Assembly: GCA_023954355.1 (NCBI GenBank)
Contig: JAMLID010000029.1
Coordinates: forward strand, 1-40,057
DNA length: 40,057 bases
From: Oligoflexia bacterium
Lineage (GTDB): Bacteria > Bdellovibrionota > UBA1018 > CAIPTA01
Direction of reading: 5' to 3'
Both the position numbers and the translations under genes were made by a program. Of the stretch, positions 1 to 7,525 are shown one piece after another (within the stretch, counting starts at the first letter, position 1; each line of letters begins with the position of its first letter). The notes under the pieces were generated by a model. That model ran no database searches and was not told where the DNA came from. It worked only from the letters and a program-made list of their open reading frames with translations.

Positions 1-155
1 ATATGCTCAGCGAGAAACTCTCGATGTTCACCGATGAATTTAGAGGCATATTTTTTAGCGTACTCTGCCTTATTTTTAACTTCTTGAATAACTTGATCTT
101 GATCTAATGCCTGAACATTGGTTGAGAATAAAACAAGGCTCAAAAATAAAATCAT
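1..155 (-). CDS. N-terminal part of a secreted hypothetical protein (cut by window edge)
   Basis: Reading the minus strand from the ATG at 155-153 gives about 51 codons before the window ends. The product begins MILFLSLVLFSTNVQA, a short signal peptide with an AxA-like cleavage site, followed by a charged stretch rich in Lys and Glu (LDQDQVIQEVKNKAEYAKKY). The ATG overlaps the TAA of the upstream gene by one base (TAATG), so the two are probably translationally coupled. Export follows from the signal sequence; the function cannot be told from this fragment. Confidence 0.6.
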   Translation of the reverse strand, partial: MILFLSLVLFSTNVQALDQDQVIQEVKNKAEYAKKYASKFIGEHREFLAEH

Positions 156-883
156 TAATACATCCTTCCATTTTCAAAACGAAGAGAAGCTTCGACTTCA
201 GTAAATTTATTGTTATTTATAATTAACTCGGCTGTTGGATAAATATCGATCTGTAATTTTGTATCGGTCCCATTTAAAGGCTCAACTTTTTCAATAGTAA
301 AGAAGCCACCAGACAATATGATTTGAGGTGGCTCTTTATCCGAGTAAATATTTATAGTGGTGTTATTTTGTATATCTGGTTTGGGTTTTATTGATTTTAT
401 TCTCACTAAGTAGTTTCCAATCACTAAATTGAGATTTTTAACCTCTGTTTTTGCTAATAGATGATAGTTTCCACTAACTGGAATAACGACAAATCCTCCT
501 GAATAGAGTCTTTTTATGGAGATGAATGTGTCTAATGTTTTATCGAGATTTCCGTTTAGAATTACGAAGACAGCATCATTTTGAGTACATTTTATAGAAG
601 CTAGATTTTTGAAATTAAAAACAGGTCCATAGGGAGGAGATCTCGAAATCAAAGCTGTCTGTAGAAAGTTTTCTGCACATTTCCCTAGAATCGAATCTAG
701 TTTTTCATCTATTTTTAGATTTTTTAATTTTGGATTGTTCGCAATAAAATCAAGCCGGAAAAAAAATTGGTCTATGCTTGAAAAAAATTTGTCTCTAAAT
801 AAATATTGGTTACTTAAAAATACCAACCCGAGAGTGAGAAAAATAGTCAGAAAACTTAGCAAAATTATTTTGACAATTTTCAA
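155..883 (-). CDS. Membrane-anchored hypothetical protein
   Basis: The open frame extends upstream to an ATG at 964, but I place the start at the TTG at 883-881. It is preceded at a normal distance by AAGGAG, and it puts the hydrophobic segment (KIVKIILLSFLTIFLTLGLVF) right at the N terminus, as a signal anchor. The product is then about 242 residues: one N-terminal transmembrane helix and a region rich in alternating hydrophobic residues, probably beta-rich, facing the periplasm. No catalytic motif is recognisable. It is coupled by a one-base overlap to the following secreted protein, so the pair probably acts together at the envelope. Family unknown to me. Confidence 0.6.
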   Translation of the reverse strand: MKIVKIILLSFLTIFLTLGLVFLSNQYLFRDKFFSSIDQFFFRLDFIANNPKLKNLKIDEKLDSILGKCAENFLQTALISRSPPYGPVFNFKNLASIKCTQNDAVFVILNGNLDKTLDTFISIKRLYSGGFVVIPVSGNYHLLAKTEVKNLNLVIGNYLVRIKSIKPKPDIQNNTTINIYSDKEPPQIILSGGFFTIEKVEPLNGTDTKLQIDIYPTAELIINNNKFTEVEASLRFENGRMY

Positions 884-1022
884 AAAGCTCTCCTTATAGG
901 CTAAGTTATTGGTTTTTAGTCCTGTGTCTTTTTTGAGACTACAGAAAAACTTTATCTGATGCAAAAATACTTAATATCCCAAGAGAATAATTGTTGACCG
1001 ATTTTGTTTTTTTTGAGATGAT

Positions 1023-1028
1023 TAAAAT
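1023..1028 (+). promoter_or_regulatory. Candidate -10 box of the riboswitch RNA
   Basis: TAAAAT lies about 8-10 bases upstream of the likely RNA 5' end, shortly before the aptamer. A TTGACC at 994-999 looks like a -35 box but is 23 bases away, too far for a normal sigma-70 promoter, so either the -35 is absent or another sigma factor is used. A FliA-like GCCGATAA is only partly matched (ACCGATTT, 997-1004), without a well-placed TAAA. Confidence 0.3.
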
Positions 1029-1042
1029 ATAAAGCCCAACGA

Positions 1043-1122
1043 AAAAGGCAAGTCAGTATGAAAGTCTGATACGCAAAATTCTGATCCTACGGTTTTACAC
1101 TATGGATGTCGGAATTGCCGAA
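1043..1122 (+). promoter_or_regulatory. GEMM-I (c-di-GMP-I) riboswitch aptamer
   Basis: Compared by eye with the Vc2 class-I aptamer, the conserved blocks appear in order: the GGCAA closing strand (1047-1051); the P1b hairpin GTCAG/CTGAT with a GAAA tetraloop at 1060-1063; the invariant ACGCAAA joining segment (1071-1077); the P2 hairpin arms ATTCTGATCCTA and TATGGATGTCGGAAT; and the closing TTGCCG (1115-1120), which pairs back to GGCAA. The GAAA tetraloop and its receptor-like GGATGTCGG arm are both present. Ligand specificity for c-di-GMP rather than cGAMP (GEMM-Ib) was not determined from single positions. Confidence 0.82.
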
Positions 1123-1334
1123 AGGGTGAGATTCTCTGCTTAGCTCCTTATGGGAGTGTAATGAGTGGGTTAGAGACTTGGTGGTGAACCAGGTGCTCTA
1201 GAGCAGACGGTCTCCAAAGGAGATTCCAATGGAGTAGAGCTCAGGTGAGAGTCCTGGGAAATATTCAAAAAAGAAAAATCGAATGTAACTGACTAGGTTC
1301 GGCTTGGTCAGTGATGAGGCGAACGTCTTCGCTT

Positions 1335-2177
1335 TTATGTAAGAGAGGCTCCTAATTCAGGAGCCTTCTTTTTTTCACCTACAATGTCTAGCATCTCTTG
1401 ATGGATAAGTTTATTTGTTGCCAGAATTTCAGCTTTATTTAAGCTTGCCGGGTTTCCTGAATAATCAGTTACTTTGCCTCCTGCTTCTGTAACCAAAATC
1501 ATTCCGGCGCAGACATCCCAAGAGCTTAAATTTCTTTCCCAGAATCCATCGAAAATTCCAGCTGCTACGTATGCTAAATCAATTGCGGCTGCTCCTGGTC
1601 TTCTTACTGCACGTGCTTTTAGATGGGCTAGCTCAAATTTAAGTATTTCAGGCGAAAGCTCATGAGATGACTTCATGTATGCAAAGCCTGTAGTTAGTAA
1701 GCAGTCAGAGAATTTTTTTCTTTTGCTGACGGCAATTTTTTTTGAATCCTTATATGCACCCAATCCAAGCGCTGCATGGTATGTTTCGTTTAGTACCGGT
1801 ACGTGAATTACTCCAGATACTGGTTTATTCCCTACAGCTAAGCCAATGGAAACACAAAACATCGGAAATCCATGGACAAAATTAGTTGTTCCATCAAGCG
1901 GGTCTACATGCCACATGGGTGCATCGTTATCAGAAGAAAGAATTTTTCCACTTTCTTCACCTAAAAAATGGAAATCAGGAAATTTCTTTTTTAGCCTTTT
2001 TTGGATAAGAGCCTCGCTGTTGATGTCTGCTTCAGTGACAAGGCTAGAGCGAGCTTTTTCTTTTACCTTAAATTGTTTTTGGTAGTATTTTAAAATTAAT
2101 TTTCCCGCAGCTTCTGCGGCAAGAATCGATTCTTTTTGGATCAGGGATAAATCTTTTTTACTTAACTTCAAAACCAA
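1335..2177 (-). CDS. suhB: Inositol monophosphatase family protein (SuhB-like)
   Basis: The 280-residue product has the metal-binding motifs of the Mg2+-dependent, lithium-sensitive IMPase superfamily. These are GEESG (about 73-77), DPLDGTTNF (92-100) and the C-terminal WDVCAG followed by LVTEAGG. The family dephosphorylates inositol phosphates or related sugar phosphates; the SuhB branch also takes part in rRNA transcription antitermination. The start is a TTG at 2177-2175 preceded by AAAGGA, and it overlaps the end of the upstream aminotransferase gene by ten bases, so coupling is likely. The last residues (KKKAPELGASLT) are encoded by the antisense of the riboswitch RNA terminator, which makes the C-terminal tail unusual. 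The superfamily is secure; the exact substrate is not. Confidence 0.85.
   Translation of the reverse strand: MVLKLSKKDLSLIQKESILAAEAAGKLILKYYQKQFKVKEKARSSLVTEADINSEALIQKRLKKKFPDFHFLGEESGKILSSDNDAPMWHVDPLDGTTNFVHGFPMFCVSIGLAVGNKPVSGVIHVPVLNETYHAALGLGAYKDSKKIAVSKRKKFSDCLLTTGFAYMKSSHELSPEILKFELAHLKARAVRRPGAAAIDLAYVAAGIFDGFWERNLSSWDVCAGMILVTEAGGKVTDYSGNPASLNKAEILATNKLIHQEMLDIVGEKKKAPELGASLT
1347..1375 (+). terminator. Intrinsic terminator of the riboswitch RNA
   Basis: A perfect seven-base-pair stem (GGCTCCT 1347-1353, AGGAGCC 1359-1365) with a five-base loop is followed by TTCTTTTTTT on the plus strand. It lies wholly inside the last codons of the convergent inositol monophosphatase gene. On the minus strand there is no matching T-run after the hairpin, so it is directional for the RNA. 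Confidence 0.82.
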
Positions 2178-3091
2178 CGATTCCTTTCATTCTTTTTAAC
2201 ATAGGTACTCACGAAGTTTTTATATTCATTTTGGAGTAGGGACGTTATTTCTCCCAAGGGTTTTAACTGCACATTTAGTCTTTTATTAAAAGAACCTATT
2301 TTACTCACGGGCATGATCTCTCTTGTGGCACTAGTGATAAAACATTCACTTATACTATCGAGACTATCCAAAGACATAGGGTCTTCAGAAAAAGGCAAAT
2401 CAATGTCGTTACATATTTTTTGAATAATTCTTTTTGTAATTCCGTTTAAGCTACCTGTATGCGATTCGTCGTTTGTTTTTGGAGAGATTACTTTTTTATC
2501 TTTTACAAACAAAACATTACTATTAGATGATTCTGTTAGGTAGCCTTCTGCACTTAAAAATAATGCATCATCATACCCTGCTTCTTTAGCTTCAGATAAT
2601 CCTAAAATATTATTCAGATAGTTGCCCCCTTTAATATTTGGAGAGAGAGCTAAGGGAGAATTTCTTAGTGTTTTTGGGATGTATAAGCATAAGCCATGAG
2701 TGTAGAAGGATTGATTCCAATTCGGTATAGCTTTGACGATTATGACATAAGAGGTTTTTGATGAAGTATTTGGGTCTAAATCAAGCGGTCCACTGCCTCT
2801 TGTTACAATATAGCGAATAAAAACATCTTCTTTATTTTCTAAATTAGACTCAATGGCTGTTTTTCGAATTGCCTCGATTAGCTCGGTTCTACTTTGAGAG
2901 ATTTTCATATGGCATAATTTCGCTGAGTTTTCTAATCGCTCGCAGTGCTCATCCAAATAAAAAGGAACACCGCTATACGTTCTTATGACTTCGTATACAG
3001 AGTCACCATATTGAAAGCCTCTGTCTAGTACAGAAATAGAGGCTTGTTCTAAAGGAGTTATTTGTCCGTTTACATTTGCAAGAGGTTTCAT
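2168..3091 (-). CDS. Class IV aminotransferase (branched-chain / D-amino-acid type)
   Basis: This is a PLP fold-type IV enzyme of 307 residues. The N-terminal RGFQYGDSVYEVIRTY block and the PNIKGGNYLNNI segment, whose lysine should form the Schiff base, are typical. YLTESSNSNVLFV carries the glutamate that contacts the pyridine nitrogen. Relatives include IlvE, D-alanine aminotransferase and aminodeoxychorismate lyase; sequence alone does not separate these here. The hydrophilic C-terminal tail (KNFVSTYVKKNERNRWF) runs into the next gene, whose start it overlaps by ten bases. ATG start at 3091, 53 bases after the upstream SpoIID-domain gene. Confidence 0.8.
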   Translation of the reverse strand: MKPLANVNGQITPLEQASISVLDRGFQYGDSVYEVIRTYSGVPFYLDEHCERLENSAKLCHMKISQSRTELIEAIRKTAIESNLENKEDVFIRYIVTRGSGPLDLDPNTSSKTSYVIIVKAIPNWNQSFYTHGLCLYIPKTLRNSPLALSPNIKGGNYLNNILGLSEAKEAGYDDALFLSAEGYLTESSNSNVLFVKDKKVISPKTNDESHTGSLNGITKRIIQKICNDIDLPFSEDPMSLDSLDSISECFITSATREIMPVSKIGSFNKRLNVQLKPLGEITSLLQNEYKNFVSTYVKKNERNRWF

Positions 3092-3144
3092 GCAAATGAG
3101 AGTACTATTGATTTGGTTCTAAATAAATAGCTCTCTTTATGGAG

Positions 3145-4290
3145 TTATTTTAGAAGAGAGATTTGAGCAAGTGGGTAATAAAAACTTAAAATTTCTCGAT
3201 AAGTTTTCCCAAGTATTGCCAGCTGCTTGGCTCCAATTTGACACATTCCTACGCCGTGTCCGTATCCTTGGCCTCTTATTTTAACTTCATTTGTCTTAGT
3301 ATTTTGGTCTAACTCGAATATAGTACTTTTCATTTTCGTATTGCCTAAGGCCTGCCGAAATTCTGCCGCAGGAATCTCTAATTGGCGGCCACTGGTGTCA
3401 GAAAGCAGAACTTGTGCTTGGCGATTTCCATTTTTTTCAGGTCGAGTGTCTAGTCTGGCTATTTTTATAACAGACTTAGCTTGAGATGAGATTTTTCTTA
3501 GAGCGGCACCTATTTGATCAAAGGACAATGAAATGCTCCAAGAATTTTTATTCGTTTTGTTTTTGTGAAATGGGCAATACACAGATGTGAATCCAGCTTC
3601 TTTACGTCCCCAAACGTTTTCTGGTGTATCTGTTTTTCCTCCACAATTTGCGTGAAAGTATGCAGTAAATACTTTGCCTGTTCTCTCTAAAATTTGGTTT
3701 CTTGTACTCATTACAGCTTGTCGTGCTTTAGCTGTTTCTGCTTTTACTCCTTCGTAAACTTGATCAGCAGTAGTTGGTTCAACATCGAAGGGCAGGTTTT
3801 TTCTTTTTTCTATACGAGATAGAGCATAGCTACGAGCGGCCACGGCCTGGGCTTTAAGTGCTTCCATGGGCCATGATGATGGCATTTCTTTATTAATGAG
3901 CCCGAATAAATACTGCTCTATAGGGAGAGTATTCACAACTAAACAGCCTTCGGGGCTAGCTTGCAAAGTGATAGTACCTCTATAGGGCATTTTGTTGACG
4001 CTAATAATTTGAGAAGGCGACTGAAGATTTACTAAGGTATAACGTTTTTGACTGCCTGGTAGATAAAAGTAATTTTCGCCGTATTTGTTTTGCGTGCACC
4101 TTAAATCTAAATAAGCAGGACCCTCGAAAATTTTTTCTCCATTAGCAATAAGATCAATACTATTGAGAAAAACTTTACTATGTGTTCCCAAGCTAACACG
4201 AACTAGTTGTATTGAATTTGATTGAGTGGCCGGAGCAATAGCCCCATAGCTTGGCACTGAAAAAAATACGGCTAAAATGTAGAGAAACAC
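3145..4290 (-). CDS. SpoIID/LytB-domain protein, exported
   Basis: An N-terminal hydrophobic stretch (MFLYILAVFFSVPSYGAIA) looks like a signal peptide. The core has the SpoIID hallmarks: LPIEQYLFGLINKEMP, with the catalytic-type Glu at about 135, then ALKAQAVAARSYAL and YFHANCGGKT. The C terminus has GYGHGVGMCQIGAKQLA and YREILSFYYP. SpoIID in Bacillus is a lytic transglycosylase acting on denuded glycans; the family is also found in non-sporulating bacteria, where the role is cell-wall remodelling. The start is a GTG at 4290 with no clear ribosome-binding site, so the exact start is uncertain. It lies downstream of the slipin gene, beyond a long inverted repeat. Confidence 0.83.
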   Translation of the reverse strand: MFLYILAVFFSVPSYGAIAPATQSNSIQLVRVSLGTHSKVFLNSIDLIANGEKIFEGPAYLDLRCTQNKYGENYFYLPGSQKRYTLVNLQSPSQIISVNKMPYRGTITLQASPEGCLVVNTLPIEQYLFGLINKEMPSSWPMEALKAQAVAARSYALSRIEKRKNLPFDVEPTTADQVYEGVKAETAKARQAVMSTRNQILERTGKVFTAYFHANCGGKTDTPENVWGRKEAGFTSVYCPFHKNKTNKNSWSISLSFDQIGAALRKISSQAKSVIKIARLDTRPEKNGNRQAQVLLSDTSGRQLEIPAAEFRQALGNTKMKSTIFELDQNTKTNEVKIRGQGYGHGVGMCQIGAKQLAILGKTYREILSFYYPLAQISLLK

Positions 4291-4312
4291 ATATTTAGTG
4301 TAGCAATATATA

Positions 4313-4349
4313 TTGTGTTCTTAAAATAATTCGTGTTTTAAGAACACAA
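4313..4349 (-). terminator. 14-bp perfect inverted repeat after the slipin gene, possible terminator
   Basis: TTGTGTTCTTAAAA (4313-4326) and TTTTAAGAACACAA (4336-4349) form a perfect hairpin with a nine-base loop in the gap between the slipin stop and the SpoIID-type gene start. It would be a long stem in RNA from either strand. The stem is AT-rich and no clean T-run follows, so it could instead be a protein-binding site. Confidence 0.5.
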
Positions 4350-4360
4350 CACGATAGAGT

Positions 4361-5131
4361 TTATTTTTTTACCATATCCGAGAAGAACTTCATCAGATCT
4401 GTTGGGAATGGAAACACAATTGTACTTACACCTTCTTGGCCACTTACCTCTTTTAGTGTTTGTAAGTATCTAAGAGCAAGGGTAGTCGAGTTTTTGCTCA
4501 TTTGCTCAGCGGCTTCTGCTAATTGCCTCGCTGCCTGGAACTCACCTTCTGCGGCAATTACTTTCGCTCTTCTTTCACGCTCAGCCTCAGCTTGTCTTGC
4601 CATTGCTCTTTGCATTTCAGGAGGTAGGTCAATTTGTTTTACTTCCACATGAGATACCTTGATTCCCCATGGTTCTGTTTGCTGATCTAAAATGGCTTGT
4701 AGCTTTTGGTTAAGAGACTCTCTAGAAGATAAAAGTTCATCAAGCTCTACTTGGCCAAGTACAGATCGTAAAGTTGTTTGGGCAAGCTGTGAAGTTGCGA
4801 AAAGATAGTTTTCGATAGCAATAACACTTTTTGCAGGGTCAGTGACTCGAAAATAAATTACGGCATTCACTTTCAGTGTTACGTTATCTCTAGTGATGAT
4901 ATCTTGCGGGGGTACATCAAAGGTAACTGTTCTTAAATCTATTTTTACCATTTTATCTAAAACAGGAATAATAAAAATCAATCCAGGGCCTTTAGGATTA
5001 GGTAGAGATCGACCTAATCGAAAGACGACTCCTCTTTCGTATTCATTTAGAATTTTAATTGAACTTAATAAGAATCCGCCGATCACTAAGATAATAAATG
5101 AACCGCCGGGTAGAAGTTGTAAGAGTTCCAT
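4361..5131 (-). CDS. Slipin, SPFH/band 7 membrane scaffold protein
   Basis: The 256-residue protein has an N-terminal membrane hairpin ([17 protein letters not shown]), then the SPFH domain: [32 protein letters not shown], and [24 protein letters not shown] helical region follows ([20 protein letters not shown]) that drives oligomerisation. This is the bacterial stomatin/slipin group, which forms membrane microdomain assemblies. It sits 48 bases after a full-length NfeD gene, the classic slipin-NfeD pairing, in which the NfeD protease is thought to cleave or partner the slipin. Start ATG at 5131 is preceded by GGAG. Confidence 0.9.
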   Translation of the reverse strand: MELLQLLPGGSFIILVIGGFLLSSIKILNEYERGVVFRLGRSLPNPKGPGLIFIIPVLDKMVKIDLRTVTFDVPPQDIITRDNVTLKVNAVIYFRVTDPAKSVIAIENYLFATSQLAQTTLRSVLGQVELDELLSSRESLNQKLQAILDQQTEPWGIKVSHVEVKQIDLPPEMQRAMARQAEAERERRAKVIAAEGEFQAARQLAEAAEQMSKNSTTLALRYLQTLKEVSGQEGVSTIVFPFPTDLMKFFSDMVKK

Positions 5132-5179
5132 AATTCTCCTCTAAAGTAGCTTATTGCGAAAAATCACAATGGTAATTAT

Positions 5180-6436
5180 TTAAACCAAAGCTGTTAGCCC
5201 ACTAATCTCTTTGATTGTCAGTTCGCTGTCAACAATAACTGGATGTTTGCTGCTGAAATTCCAGATTTCTCCATTGACTCTAAGCTTACCGCTAAGCCCA
5301 TCTTCGCTTACTGAAACAATCACTGCTTTTTGACCAATAACAGCATCTTTTGTACTGTGTCTTTCGCCTTTTCGATCTTTGGCAAGAATGTATCCAACGA
5401 TAGCTAAGATAATTCCGATTCCACCAACTATGGGTAAAAGAATAGAAAGAGAAACTTTCATAGAGCCAGCGGCCGGGTCAATCAGAAATAGTCCGCCAAG
5501 AAAAATAGAACTAAGGGCAGCTACAGTTAATAATCCGTAGGAGGTAATAAATGCTTCGGCAATGAGTAGACAAAAACCTAAGCCAAAGATGAGGGCACCA
5601 CCAACATTAATGGGTAGTGTTTGTAAGCTGATAAAGCCTAGTAATAAACAAAAGAGCCCGAATAAACCTGGGATGATGGCAGTGAATCCAGATGAAATTT
5701 CAGCGTATAGAGCAATACCTCCAAGAGCCATAAGCATGGTGCTAATGTTTGGATCTGCAACAATATGTAAAAACTTTTCTTTAAGAGACATAGGCAGAGA
5801 AACAAGCTTGCCCTGTTTTGTTTGATTGTCTTTGGTGTTAATTTTATTTCTTAACCAATCAGCTACTTCTTGTGTATTAGAGGCTAAGCCATCAGAGAGC
5901 TTTAATTTGAACGCCTCTTCAGCGGAATGAGAGATGCTTTTAGTCACAATTTCTTCAGCTATTTTAGCATCTCTTCCCCTAAGTTCAGCTTGCGCTCTTG
6001 CTAAAGCAGCAGTGTCATTTGTTACTTTGTCACCCATAGCACCTTTAACATCTTCCCCACCAGAACCAACAGGGTGAGCAGCGCCAATATTTGTACCCGG
6101 AGCCATTAAAATATAGTTTGCCGATAAAGCAATTAAGGCCCCGGCACTAGTTGCGCTGGCACCACTTGGGCCGACGTAAACCGCCACAGGAATTTTGCTG
6201 CTGCTGATGCTTTGAATAATGTCTCTCGTACTACTAAGTAATCCGCCTGGTGTATTGAGCTCAATAACAAGCGCTTGAAATTCTTTTTCATTAGCATGTC
6301 GTACTGATTGAATAATGTAAGAAGCGCTCCCCGGATTGATTGTGCCTTCGACTTGAATTAAAGCAATGTCACTGGCCATTGCAAAAGAAGACGAAAAAAG
6401 AATTAATAAAGATAAAATAGATTTAAATATTTTCAC
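5180..6436 (-). CDS. nfeD: NfeD-type membrane serine protease (ClpP-class, long form)
   Basis: A signal peptide (ending SSSFAMA) precedes a ClpP/crotonase-fold protease domain: ALVIELNTPGGLLSSTRDI and GPSGASATSAGALIALSA. Ser97 and Lys137 fall where the archaeal NfeD Ser-Lys dyad lies (about S97 and K138 in the Pyrococcus enzyme, from memory). Four to five transmembrane segments follow (about 225-350), then a C-terminal OB-fold NfeD domain (IGQKAVIVSVSEDGLSGKLRVNGEIWNFSS). The 418-residue length fits the long NfeD1b type. The gene overlaps the upstream glycosylase gene by 14 bases and is followed by its slipin partner, so all three are probably one operon. Confidence 0.9.
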   Translation of the reverse strand: MKIFKSILSLLILFSSSFAMASDIALIQVEGTINPGSASYIIQSVRHANEKEFQALVIELNTPGGLLSSTRDIIQSISSSKIPVAVYVGPSGASATSAGALIALSANYILMAPGTNIGAAHPVGSGGEDVKGAMGDKVTNDTAALARAQAELRGRDAKIAEEIVTKSISHSAEEAFKLKLSDGLASNTQEVADWLRNKINTKDNQTKQGKLVSLPMSLKEKFLHIVADPNISTMLMALGGIALYAEISSGFTAIIPGLFGLFCLLLGFISLQTLPINVGGALIFGLGFCLLIAEAFITSYGLLTVAALSSIFLGGLFLIDPAAGSMKVSLSILLPIVGGIGIILAIVGYILAKDRKGERHSTKDAVIGQKAVIVSVSEDGLSGKLRVNGEIWNFSSKHPVIVDSELTIKEISGLTALV

Positions 6437-7091
6437 TTGTGATTTCTTTCATAACTTTTTGTAGGTCAGCCCAAGCTTCTTTTTTTAAGTTTGGTTGTTT
6501 TAGGAGCGTTCTAGGATGGTGTGTTGCGTACACTTTTGTTTTATTCCAGTAGGCAAAAGGTTGACCTCGTAGAAGGTCTAAAGAAGTAAGAGAACGATAG
6601 AAGTAGCGACTGCTCATTTCACCTAGGGCTACGATAATTTTTAAATCTTTGATTTGTTCTTGAAGGTAGATCTCTGGGCAATATTTAAAATGCTCTTCCG
6701 TAAAGACAAAAGAGACAGGTGGTTTACACTTGAAGAGATTTGTATAAAAAACTTTTTCAGGGTCAAGGTTCATAGCTAAAACCATTTTACGAAGTAGGTC
6801 ACCTTCGCTTCCTGAAAAAGGAGAGCCTTCTTCGTCGTCTATGTTATTAGGATAGTCTCCTATAAAAGCAATGCCTTTACTTAAACTACCTTTAGCAATC
6901 ACAGCCTTTGTTCGTCCGATATATAAATCGCATAAAGTACATGACTCTATCTTAGGGGTTTCGATAGATGTGGTATTTGTTATAGGCCGTATCTCTTGAT
7001 CATCGTCAAACTGAAGGGGGATGTCTAATACATCGCCATAGAGAAAACGTAGACTTCTTTCGATTTTTTCTGCATTAGTGTGGCCGTTCAT
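6423..7091 (-). CDS. Uracil-DNA glycosylase superfamily protein, 4Fe-4S (family 4-like)
   Basis: Four cysteines are placed as in family 4 iron-sulfur uracil-DNA glycosylases: C51 and C54 (CTLC), C122 (FKCKPP) and C138 (YCPE). The GDYPNNIDDEEGSPFSG block corresponds to the water-activating motif A (usually GEAPG..ED..G.PF), and the C-terminal HHPRTLL corresponds to the HPS-type motif. Family 4 enzymes excise uracil from deaminated DNA. The first motif is diverged (GDYPN instead of GEAPG), so activity could differ. The first about 45 residues form a non-conserved extension. The gene heads an operon with nfeD, overlapping it by 14 bases; the functional link is not obvious. Confidence 0.82.
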   Translation of the reverse strand: MNGHTNAEKIERSLRFLYGDVLDIPLQFDDDQEIRPITNTTSIETPKIESCTLCDLYIGRTKAVIAKGSLSKGIAFIGDYPNNIDDEEGSPFSGSEGDLLRKMVLAMNLDPEKVFYTNLFKCKPPVSFVFTEEHFKYCPEIYLQEQIKDLKIIVALGEMSSRYFYRSLTSLDLLRGQPFAYWNKTKVYATHHPRTLLKQPNLKKEAWADLQKVMKEITSENI

Positions 7092-7184
7092 TGCTCTAGG
7101 AATCTAAGTCGAGAGGTAGAGTGATTCAAGTAGATTAGGTTAAAAAACAGTGTGTTTATCCGCTTCTTGTAGAATTTATTAAGA

Positions 7185-7206
7185 AAATCGCGTTTTTAGG
7201 CGATTT
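7185..7206. repeat. Inverted repeat in the divergent glycosylase / zinc-ribbon intergenic region
   Basis: AAATCGC (7185-7191) and GCGATTT (7200-7206) flank an eight-base spacer, followed on the plus strand by a T-rich run (7214-7221). It is either an operator for the divergent genes or a weak attenuator-like hairpin. Confidence 0.35.
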
Positions 7207-7285
7207 AGTCAGGTTTTTTTTCGTTAAGTCCATCCTGCAGATGACGAAAAGTAAGTAAGCCAATTGCTTCACGGAGGAAAACGCG

Positions 7286-7525
7286 ATGGATAAAGAATTA
7301 GACGACTATTTGCCCGAAACCGAAGAACCCGAAAATTATGTTCCCTATCAAAACCCGACTGCTTCCGTAGAAGAAGCAATTCGTTTACTTGAGGGATGTC
7401 CGGTTTGTGGTTGTCGTATGCACGCCACTATCTTTTCTGATTTTGCTCGAATGGTATCTCATGAAGTTGTTCGTTGCGACGAATGTGGATATCGGGCGAA
7501 AAAAGATATGTCTCATCTTCAGTAA
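7286..7525 (+). CDS. Small zinc-ribbon protein
   Basis: This 79-residue acidic protein has two CxxC knuckles, CPVCGC (about 38-43) and CDEC (about 64-67), separated by about 22 residues. That is a compact zinc ribbon preceded by an acidic, probably disordered tail. A strong ribosome-binding site (GGAGG, 7272-7276) supports the ATG at 7286. The stop overlaps the 3' end of the convergent uvrC by seven bases. I do not recognise a named family; zinc ribbons of this size are often transcription or nucleic-acid adaptor proteins. Confidence 0.75.
   Translation: MDKELDDYLPETEEPENYVPYQNPTASVEEAIRLLEGCPVCGCRMHATIFSDFARMVSHEVVRCDECGYRAKKDMSHLQ

Larger units (their letters stand above)
1035..1375 (+). 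ncRNA. Stand-alone c-di-GMP riboswitch RNA (merRNA-like)
   Basis: This 340-base stretch has no convincing ORF on either strand, carries a GEMM-I aptamer at its 5' end, and ends in a GC-rich hairpin plus T-run. The only ATG-initiated frames inside are 13 codons or fewer. Between aptamer and terminator lie several further hairpins (1177-1193, 1210-1224, 1289-1311, 1319-1332). There is no plus-strand gene downstream: the next gene is convergent, so this RNA cannot work as an ordinary cis riboswitch on a co-transcribed ORF. From memory, Bdellovibrio bacteriovorus makes a massively expressed c-di-GMP riboswitch RNA (called merRNA) in attack phase, and this locus has the same architecture. The 5' end is estimated, not mapped. 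Confidence 0.72.

Noticed and set aside
994..1028. TTGACC ... TAAAAT as a standard sigma-70 promoter
   Set aside because: The spacer would be 23 bases, too long for a normal promoter; only the -10 is kept, at low confidence.
1102..1143. Short ORF inside the riboswitch RNA (MDVGIAERVRFSA)
   Set aside because: Thirteen codons, no ribosome-binding site, and it lies in the aptamer and the segment just after it.
1035..1375. tmRNA, RNase P RNA, 6S RNA or SRP RNA as identity of the ncRNA
   Set aside because: The tmRNA end and T-loop, the RNase P core boxes and the SRP GGAAGG-type loop are absent, while the GEMM-I blocks occur in correct order.
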